The notes under the pieces are model-generated. The model saw nothing but the letters and a program-made list of their open reading frames with translations. It was not told the origin of the DNA and did no database searches. Shown in pieces: positions 24,436 to 32,464 of a stretch of 32,464 bases of DNA (positions within the stretch are counted from its first letter, which is position 1; each line of letters begins with the position of its first letter). The stretch is from the NCBI GenBank assembly GCA_937868485.1, contig CALMML010000224.1, positions 1 to 32,464 on the forward strand, read 5' to 3'. This DNA comes from an uncultured Myxococcales bacterium (GTDB lineage: Bacteria > Myxococcota_A > Polyangia > Palsa-1104 > JAEUJZ01). Both the position numbers and the translations under genes were made by a program.

Positions 24436-24810
24436 ATGAAGTTTCCCGATGAAGCGAGCGTGAGCGCGGACAAAAAACAGCAGCTGCGCGACCGGCTTGC
24501 GCGCTTCGGTGTGGACCTTGTTGCCGTCGAAGAACAAGCAACCAAAGGCAGTGGTCCGGGCGGACAGAAGATGAACAAGACCTCAAGCGGGGTGCTGCTG
24601 CGCTATCAGCTGGGCGATGAGCTGATCGTGGTGAAGTGGACGCGCGAGCGACACCACAGCCTCAATCGCTTTTTGGCGCTGCGCGAGCTGGTCGACGAAG
24701 TGGAAGTGCGGGTGTCGCCGGAAACGAGTGCGCGGCTCCAAGAGATGGCGCGGATTCGGAAGCAAAAAGATCGGGCTCGTCGGCGGTCGAGTACCCGTTC
24801 GGAAGGCTAA
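24436..24810 (+). CDS. GGQ-domain peptide-release-factor-like protein
   Basis: The 124-residue protein consists of the class-I release-factor catalytic domain alone. GSGPGGQKMNKTSSGV at 38-53 carries the GGQ that triggers peptidyl-tRNA hydrolysis, and a basic tail (KQKDRARRRSS) resembles those that reach the mRNA channel. There is no codon-recognition domain, so a ribosome-rescue role like that of ArfB or the mitochondrial C12orf65 type is likely. The ATG at 24436 is clear. It diverges from rbfA over 54 bases and is first in a short plus-strand run. Confidence 0.85.
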   Translation: MKFPDEASVSADKKQQLRDRLARFGVDLVAVEEQATKGSGPGGQKMNKTSSGVLLRYQLGDELIVVKWTRERHHSLNRFLALRELVDEVEVRVSPETSARLQEMARIRKQKDRARRRSSTRSEG

Positions 24811-24828
24811 GTGCTAGGCTGACTGGCC

Positions 24829-25173
24829 ATGCGATGTGCGATTTTGTGTGGCGTCATGCTCGGGATGGTTGGTTGTGCGCAGCAAGCGGTGGTGCGGCCT
24901 CCACCGGGGCCGACGACTGCGCTTGTCGGGGGCGACGACTGCGCGGTGGCGATCGAGCTGTATAAGCAGCGGCTGACGGTGCCTCGTCGGTCGGGAACGC
25001 TGGTCTCGCCGAGAATGACGGTGCGGACAAGCGAAGAACAGGCGCTCGACTTGGCGGTCTTTGCGACCAAGTGCCAAGCGGAGCTGACGGGTCGAGCACG
25101 GCGGACGATTGTCGGCTGCTGGCAAGACTCGACGGATGCGGAGACGTTTGACTCGTGTAACGACCGCTTTTAG
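24829..25173 (+). CDS. Small lipoprotein, 114 aa
   Basis: The precursor has a short hydrophobic signal and the lipobox MVGC (Cys16). The mature part of about 98 residues has six more Cys, ending with TIVGCWQDSTDAETFDSC, which suggests one or more disulfides in the periplasm. I do not recognise the family. It lies 18 bases after the release-factor-like gene and 21 bases before the next, so it is probably cotranscribed. No function can be assigned. Confidence 0.7.
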   Translation: MRCAILCGVMLGMVGCAQQAVVRPPPGPTTALVGGDDCAVAIELYKQRLTVPRRSGTLVSPRMTVRTSEEQALDLAVFATKCQAELTGRARRTIVGCWQDSTDAETFDSCNDRF

Positions 25174-25194
25174 CGGACAAAGGAGAAAGACTCG

Positions 25195-26220
25195 ATGAGC
25201 AGCGAGACGATGCAGGCGGTGATTCTGGAAAAAGGCGAAGGCGGAGCGAGCCTGGTCCTGCGTACGGTGCCGCGCAAGCAGCCCGGCGCGGGCCAAGTGC
25301 AGGTTCGTCTGCATGCGGCGGCGCTCAATCGGCGCGATGTCTGGATTCGACTGGGGCGCTATGCGGGAATCAAGCTGCCGACGATCTTGGGATCGGACGG
25401 TGCGGGTGTGGTCAGTGCCGTCGGGGCGGGCGTGTCCGGTGACTGGGTGGGCAAAGCGGTGGTGTTAAATCCGTCGCTCAACTTCGGGGGAAATGAGGAC
25501 GCGCAGGGCGATGACTATCGAATCCTGGGCATGCCCGACGACGGAACGTACGCCGAAAGCATCGTGGTTCCCGTCGGAAACGTGGTGGAAAAGCCCGCGC
25601 ACCTCGACTTTGCGCAAGCGGCGGCGCTGCCTCTGGCGGGTCTGACGGCGTATCGAGCGCTGTGCGTACGCGGCCAGCTTCGTCCCGGTCAGACGGTGCT
25701 GATTCCGGGCATCGGCAGCGGCGTGTCGACGATGGCGCTGATGTTCGCGGTTCATCTGGGCGCGCGGGTGATTGTCACGTCGGGCAGCCGCGACAAGCTG
25801 GAAGAGGCCAAAAAGCTTGGGGCAAGCTTCGGGGTCAGCTATCGCGATGCAGACTGGGACGATCAAGTGATTCGCTTCTTGGGCGGCGCACTGGTTGATG
25901 TGGTGGTCGATGGCGCGGGCGCCGATGCGTGGTCCAAGAGCCTGAACCTGCTTCGTCCCGGTGGACGGATTGTCAGCTACGGCGCGACGGCGGGCCTGGC
26001 TCAGATCGATCTGCGCAAGGTGTTTTGGAAGCAGCTCAACATCTTGGGATCGACGATGGGCAGTGAGCGCGACTTCGCGGAGATGATTGCGCTGGTGCGG
26101 GCCGGCACGCTGCGTCCGGCGGTCGATCAGGTGCTGCCGCTTTCCGAAGCTGCGCGCGCACATGAGCGGATGGAGCACAGCCAGCACATGGGCAAGATCG
26201 TGCTGCGCATTCACGACTGA
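25195..26220 (+). CDS. Zinc-type alcohol dehydrogenase-like MDR enzyme
   Basis: The 341-residue medium-chain dehydrogenase/reductase has a GroES-like domain (ALNRRDVWIRLG, GSDGAGVVSAVGAGV) and a Rossmann domain (LIPGIGSGVSTMALMFAVHLGA). The lobe that carries the structural zinc in related enzymes (LNPSLNFGGNEDAQGDDY) has no Cys, so structural zinc is probably absent. A strong AAAGGAG precedes the ATG. The enzyme is an NAD(P)-dependent oxidoreductase with an unknown substrate. A GC-rich hairpin follows 8 bases after its stop. It is a distant relative of the 22857 gene, not a close duplicate. Confidence 0.85.
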   Translation: MSSETMQAVILEKGEGGASLVLRTVPRKQPGAGQVQVRLHAAALNRRDVWIRLGRYAGIKLPTILGSDGAGVVSAVGAGVSGDWVGKAVVLNPSLNFGGNEDAQGDDYRILGMPDDGTYAESIVVPVGNVVEKPAHLDFAQAAALPLAGLTAYRALCVRGQLRPGQTVLIPGIGSGVSTMALMFAVHLGARVIVTSGSRDKLEEAKKLGASFGVSYRDADWDDQVIRFLGGALVDVVVDGAGADAWSKSLNLLRPGGRIVSYGATAGLAQIDLRKVFWKQLNILGSTMGSERDFAEMIALVRAGTLRPAVDQVLPLSEAARAHERMEHSQHMGKIVLRIHD

Positions 26221-26228
26221 TGACACCT

Positions 26229-26265
26229 TGACGCAGCCGCGCGGATCGATCGGCTGGCTGCGTCA
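26229..26265 (+). terminator. Strong hairpin after the MDR gene
   Basis: TGACGCAGCC at 26229-26238 pairs exactly with GGCTGCGTCA at 26256-26265, a 10-base-pair stem starting 8 bases after the stop at 26220. There is no T run directly after it, so termination may need help. It marks the end of the 24436-26220 unit. Confidence 0.6.
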
Positions 26266-29407
<3,142 letters not shown>

Positions 29408-29462
29408 TTTGCAGTCGCCAAGTCATTCGCCGCACACGGGCACTTTTTAGGGGAGGGTCAGC

Positions 29463-30884
29463 ATGTCGATTGAACAGAAGAACAATCCGGGCTCGCAGAC
29501 AGAAAAACAGCAGTCGAGCTTGGATACGCAAGCAGCACGAAACCTCGCAACGACGACGAAGTCACCACCGCAAATGCAGGGCATTTCGTCGCGCTGGCTG
29601 CTGCGTCAGCTGCACTGGATGAACGTGCAGGGCGGTGTGTTCCGTGTGAACCGTCGTCTGAGCTATGCAGTGGGCGACGGACGCGTGACCTTCACCAACG
29701 TGGGCGCCAAGGTGTCGGTGATTCCGCAGGAGCTGTGTGAGCTTCCGTTCCTGCGTGGCTACGACGACCTGGAAGTGCTCCAGGTGTTGGCGAACAAGTT
29801 CGTGCAGCGCGAGTTCAAGGCCGGCGACGTGGTCATCGAGCAGGGCAAGCCCGCTGACTCGATTGGCCTGATTGCGTTTGGCAAGATCAACAAGATTGGC
29901 ACCGGCAAGTACGGCGACCAGACGATTCTGGAGACGCTGGCCGACGGCGACCACTACTCGTGGGAAGCGATTCTGGAGACGCAGGACTTTTGGCAGTTTA
30001 CGGCCAAGACTGTGACGACCGCGACGGTGCTGACGCTTCAGCAGTCGGTGTTCGATGAAGTCGTTGCGCAGTTTGACTCGCTGCGTAAGCACATCGATTC
30101 GTTCAAGAAGCGCGCGCGCAATGCGAAAAAGGATCAGACGGGTGAAGCCGCGATCGAGCTGGCCGCCGGTCAAAAGGGTGAATACATCCTGCCGGGCACG
30201 TTCGTCGATTACGAGCTGAAGCCGCGTGAGTACGAGCTGGCGGTTGCGCAGACGGTGCTCCAGGTTCACACCCGGGTTGCCGATCTGTTTAACAACCCGA
30301 TGAACCAGACCGAGCAGCAGCTGCGTCTGACGGTGGAAGCGCTGCGTGAGCGTCAAGAATTCGAAATGATCAACAACCGCGAGATCGGACTGCTCCACAA
30401 CGCCGATCTGAAGCAGCGGATTCACACGCGCAGCGGACCGCCGACGCCGGACGATATGGACGAGCTGCTCGCGCTGGTGAACAAGGAGCCGGGATTCTTC
30501 CTGGCGCATCCTCGGGCGATTGCGGCGTTTGGTCAGGAATGTAACCGCCGTGGCATCTATCCGGTTTCGACGGACGTGGGCGGTCACAAGGTTGCAGCGT
30601 GGCGCGGCGTTCCGATCTTCCCGTGCAGCAAGATTCCGGTTTCGGATTCGCGCACCAGCTCGATCATGCTGATGCGAACGGGTGAAAACAACCAGGGCGT
30701 CGTCGGTCTGCACCAGACGGGCATTCCCGATGAGTATCAGCCAAGCCTGAACGTTCGATTCATGGGAATCAACGAAAAGGCGGTCATGCAGTACCTGGTG
30801 AGCGCGTACTACTCGGTGGCCGTGCTGGTGCCGGACGCGCTGGCGATTCTGGAAAGCGTCGAGCTGGGCCGCGCGGGCGACTAG
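29463..30884 (+). CDS. Family 2B encapsulin shell protein, copy 1 (EshA-like, cNMP-binding-like insert)
   Basis: The 473-residue protein has a flexible N-terminal arm (1 to about 35) and the first part of an HK97-type shell fold (about 36-95, [20 protein letters not shown]). A cyclic-nucleotide-binding-like domain is inserted (about 96-215, [21 protein letters not shown]), and the rest of the shell fold runs from about 238 to 473 ([20 protein letters not shown], then [20 protein letters not shown]). This is the family 2B encapsulin layout, shared with Streptomyces EshA; these shells enclose terpene cyclases in known systems. The nucleotide pocket lacks the usual Arg-Ser/Thr-Ala signature. Codon choice looks strongly biased, as in abundant proteins. 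GGGGAGGG precedes the ATG. It lies between the synthase and shell copy 2. Confidence 0.93.
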   Translation: MSIEQKNNPGSQTEKQQSSLDTQAARNLATTTKSPPQMQGISSRWLLRQLHWMNVQGGVFRVNRRLSYAVGDGRVTFTNVGAKVSVIPQELCELPFLRGYDDLEVLQVLANKFVQREFKAGDVVIEQGKPADSIGLIAFGKINKIGTGKYGDQTILETLADGDHYSWEAILETQDFWQFTAKTVTTATVLTLQQSVFDEVVAQFDSLRKHIDSFKKRARNAKKDQTGEAAIELAAGQKGEYILPGTFVDYELKPREYELAVAQTVLQVHTRVADLFNNPMNQTEQQLRLTVEALRERQEFEMINNREIGLLHNADLKQRIHTRSGPPTPDDMDELLALVNKEPGFFLAHPRAIAAFGQECNRRGIYPVSTDVGGHKVAAWRGVPIFPCSKIPVSDSRTSSIMLMRTGENNQGVVGLHQTGIPDEYQPSLNVRFMGINEKAVMQYLVSAYYSVAVLVPDALAILESVELGRAGD

Positions 30885-30894
30885 CGTCGGAACA

Positions 30895-30917
30895 GGCGCT
30901 CGCAGGACGCGGGCGCC
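30895..30917 (+). promoter_or_regulatory. GC-rich hairpin between the two shell genes
   Basis: GGCGC (30895-30899) pairs with GCGCC (30913-30917), and an inner CGC/GCG (30901-30903 with 30909-30911) can extend it. It sits in the 45-base gap just before the Shine-Dalgarno (GGGAG) of shell copy 2. It could lower read-through, protect the upstream mRNA or tune the ratio of the two shell proteins. There is no T run. Confidence 0.35.
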
Positions 30918-30929
30918 GGGAGCTTCACG

Positions 30930-32333
30930 ATGACCAAACAGAGTCATGCCCCACACGGGGCGGAGCTGGAGCGGCAGCTCAGTCTCTCGACGGCGGCAGC
31001 GAGAAAGCTGACGACGACGACGAAGTCTGCGCCGCAGATGCAGGGAATCACGGCACGCTGGCTGCTGCGGATGCTGCCGTGGGTCGATGTATCGGGCGGA
31101 GTCTATCGCGTCAACCGGCGGCTCAGCTACGCGCTGGGAGACGGAATCATTGCGTGTACCGAAGTAGGTGGTGCGGCGCGTGTGATTCCCCAAGAGCTGG
31201 GCGAGCTGCCGTTTCTGCGCGGTTTTGACGACGTCGATGTCCTGGAAGCGCTGGCGGATCGCTTCGTTCAGTCGGAGCATGCAGCCGGAGATCTGATTGT
31301 CACCGCCGGACATCCTGCGGATCAGCTGTTCCTGATTGTTCACGGCAAGGCTGCCAAGCTGCGCGCGGGCAAGTACGGAGATCCGCTGGAACTTGCACTG
31401 CTGGCCGATGGTGATCACTTCGGAGATCGCGCGGTCGTCGATGCCGATGGTCTGTGGGACTTTTCGGTGAAGGCGGTCACGGCGTGTACGGTGCTTGCGC
31501 TGCCTCGTCGTGCGTTTCAGCAGGCGCTGGAAGATTCCGAAGCGCTGCGTACGCATCTTGTGTCGGTGTCCGCGCGTCTGCAAAAGCCGCAGGACAAAGA
31601 CGGACAGGCTGCGATCGAGCTGTCTGCGGGACAAAAAGGCGAATACGAGCTACCGACGACGTTCGTAAACTATGAGCGTCATCCTCGCGAGTATGAGCTG
31701 TCGGTTGCGCAGACGATCCTGAACGTCCATACGCGCGTCGCGGACCTGTACAACGGACCGATGGATCAGACCAAAGAACAGCTTCGACTGACCATCGAAG
31801 CGCTGCGTGAGCGTCAGGAAGCGGAGCTGCTGAACAATCCAGAGTTTGGTCTGTTGCACAACGTCGATCCGAAGCAGCGGCTTCAGACGCGAAGTGGTGC
31901 GCCAACGCCGGATGACATGGATGAGCTGCTCTGTCGTCGTCGCAAGACGCAGCTGTTTCTGGCTCCAGCGCAGGCGATTGCGGCGTTTGGTCGGGAATGC
32001 AACCGTCGCGGCGTCTATCCCGAAACCGTGATGGTCGATGGTCGTCCGGCGCAAGCGTGGCGTGGCGTTCCGATCCTGCCGTGCAACAAGATTCCGATCT
32101 CGGAGTCGGGCACCACGTCGATCCTCGCGATGCGCTTTGGTCAGGATCATCAGGGTGTGATTGGACTGCGTCCAACGGGTCTTCCCGATGAGTACGAGCC
32201 CGGTCTCAACGTCCGTTTCATGGGCATCAACGAAAAGGCTGTCATTCAGTACCTCGTGAGCGCCTATTACTCGGTCGCGATCCTGATTCCCGATGCGCTT
32301 GGTATGCTCGATAACGTCGAGATTTCGCGCTAG
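30930..32333 (+). CDS. Family 2B encapsulin shell protein, copy 2
   Basis: The 467-residue paralogue of the preceding gene aligns along its whole length. By eye the HK97 parts are about 70 percent identical and the inserted nucleotide-binding-like domain (about 96-214) about half. The shared core includes [39 protein letters not shown] and [20 protein letters not shown]. Its pocket segment ([20 protein letters not shown], 161-180) differs from copy 1 ([13 protein letters not shown]). At 335-341 it has CRRRKTQ where copy 1 has ALVNKEPG, one residue shorter and strongly basic. The pair suggests a two-component shell. Spacing of 45 bases on the same strand implies one operon with the synthase. 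Confidence 0.92.
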   Translation: MTKQSHAPHGAELERQLSLSTAAARKLTTTTKSAPQMQGITARWLLRMLPWVDVSGGVYRVNRRLSYALGDGIIACTEVGGAARVIPQELGELPFLRGFDDVDVLEALADRFVQSEHAAGDLIVTAGHPADQLFLIVHGKAAKLRAGKYGDPLELALLADGDHFGDRAVVDADGLWDFSVKAVTACTVLALPRRAFQQALEDSEALRTHLVSVSARLQKPQDKDGQAAIELSAGQKGEYELPTTFVNYERHPREYELSVAQTILNVHTRVADLYNGPMDQTKEQLRLTIEALRERQEAELLNNPEFGLLHNVDPKQRLQTRSGAPTPDDMDELLCRRRKTQLFLAPAQAIAAFGRECNRRGVYPETVMVDGRPAQAWRGVPILPCNKIPISESGTTSILAMRFGQDHQGVIGLRPTGLPDEYEPGLNVRFMGINEKAVIQYLVSAYYSVAILIPDALGMLDNVEISR

Positions 32334-32454
32334 CTCCGGTTTCTTTCGCTCCGATTCCTTCCCTTCTTTGATTCCTCTTCCTTCTGCGAAGTGACGCTGA
32401 ACCGTCGCTAAGGGTAGAAGCTTGCTGTTCGCGGCAGGCGAGGGGGAGCACATC

Positions 32455-32464
32455 ATGTCCAGCG
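32455..32464 (+). CDS. Start of the next gene (cut by window end)
   Basis: An ATG at 32455 is followed by two codons (Met-Ser-Ser) before the window ends. A very strong purine run (GAGGGGGAG, about 32440-32448) lies at Shine-Dalgarno distance, which makes a real start likely. It is the same strand as the encapsulin operon, about 120 bases after shell copy 2. It may be part of the same system, but nothing of its product can be seen. Confidence 0.5.

Noticed and set aside
29748-30107. Reading the shell genes as Crp/Fnr-type transcription regulators because of the cNMP-binding-like domain
   Set aside because: There is no helix-turn-helix, and the domain is inserted in a longer protein whose flanks match the HK97-type family 2B shell.
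29562-31634. 690-codon minus-strand frame across both encapsulin genes
   Set aside because: It crosses two clearly real plus-strand genes, is Arg/Gln-rich and low in normal protein features. It exists because of third-position GC bias.

Overview
The window is about 32.5 kb of GC-rich bacterial chromosome with dense genes and many GTG starts. It most likely comes from a myxobacterium (Myxococcota). The evidence is a MYXO-CTERM sorting tail on the secreted protein at 1650-2453, a tandem PilZ protein, many lipoproteins, a TonB receptor paired with a beta-helix lipoprotein, and ceramidase and glucocerebrosidase-like genes. No rRNA, tRNA, CRISPR array, transposase or phage gene was seen.

Layout. 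1-1557: a terminator of an upstream gene, a short repeat, an orphan FHA protein and two small minus-strand genes. 1650-4936 (+): a secreted histidine-brace (polysaccharide monooxygenase-like) protein, a DUF1285-like protein and a GH5 endoglycoceramidase-type hydrolase. 4911-7864 (-): an animal-type transketolase coupled to an APH-fold sugar-kinase-like gene. 7937-10864: a TPR protein, an XylR_N/V4R/STAS sensor and a PilZ protein. 10926-15317 (-): a TonB-dependent receptor followed by a surface-type lipoprotein, preceded by a strong hairpin. 15578-18792 (-): a tight four-gene run, in transcription order a Cys-rich repeat protein, an EEP-family lipoprotein, GreB and a GMP reductase-like enzyme. 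18882-20945 (-): an alpha/beta-hydrolase-like lipoprotein. 21044-23780 (+): a sigma-54 activator without a sensor domain, a ceramidase-family membrane protein and a quinone-oxidoreductase-like MDR enzyme, with start and stop signals overlapping. 23845-26220: RbfA, a GGQ release-factor-like protein, a small lipoprotein and a second MDR enzyme.

The most interesting region is 26266-32464. A roughly 700-base, AT-richer, hairpin-containing intergenic region precedes an 812-residue two-domain geosmin synthase (germacradienol/geosmin synthase). Two tandem paralogues of the family 2B encapsulin shell follow (HK97 fold with an inserted cyclic-nucleotide-binding-like domain, EshA-like), and then the first codons of another gene. 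The synthase has an unusual roughly 105-residue disordered C-terminal tail, and short motifs recur in that tail and in the interdomain linker, as expected of shell-targeting segments. I read this as a geosmin-making protein nanocompartment with a two-component shell. The family assignments are strong. The encapsulation, the mixed shell and any ligand control are inference.
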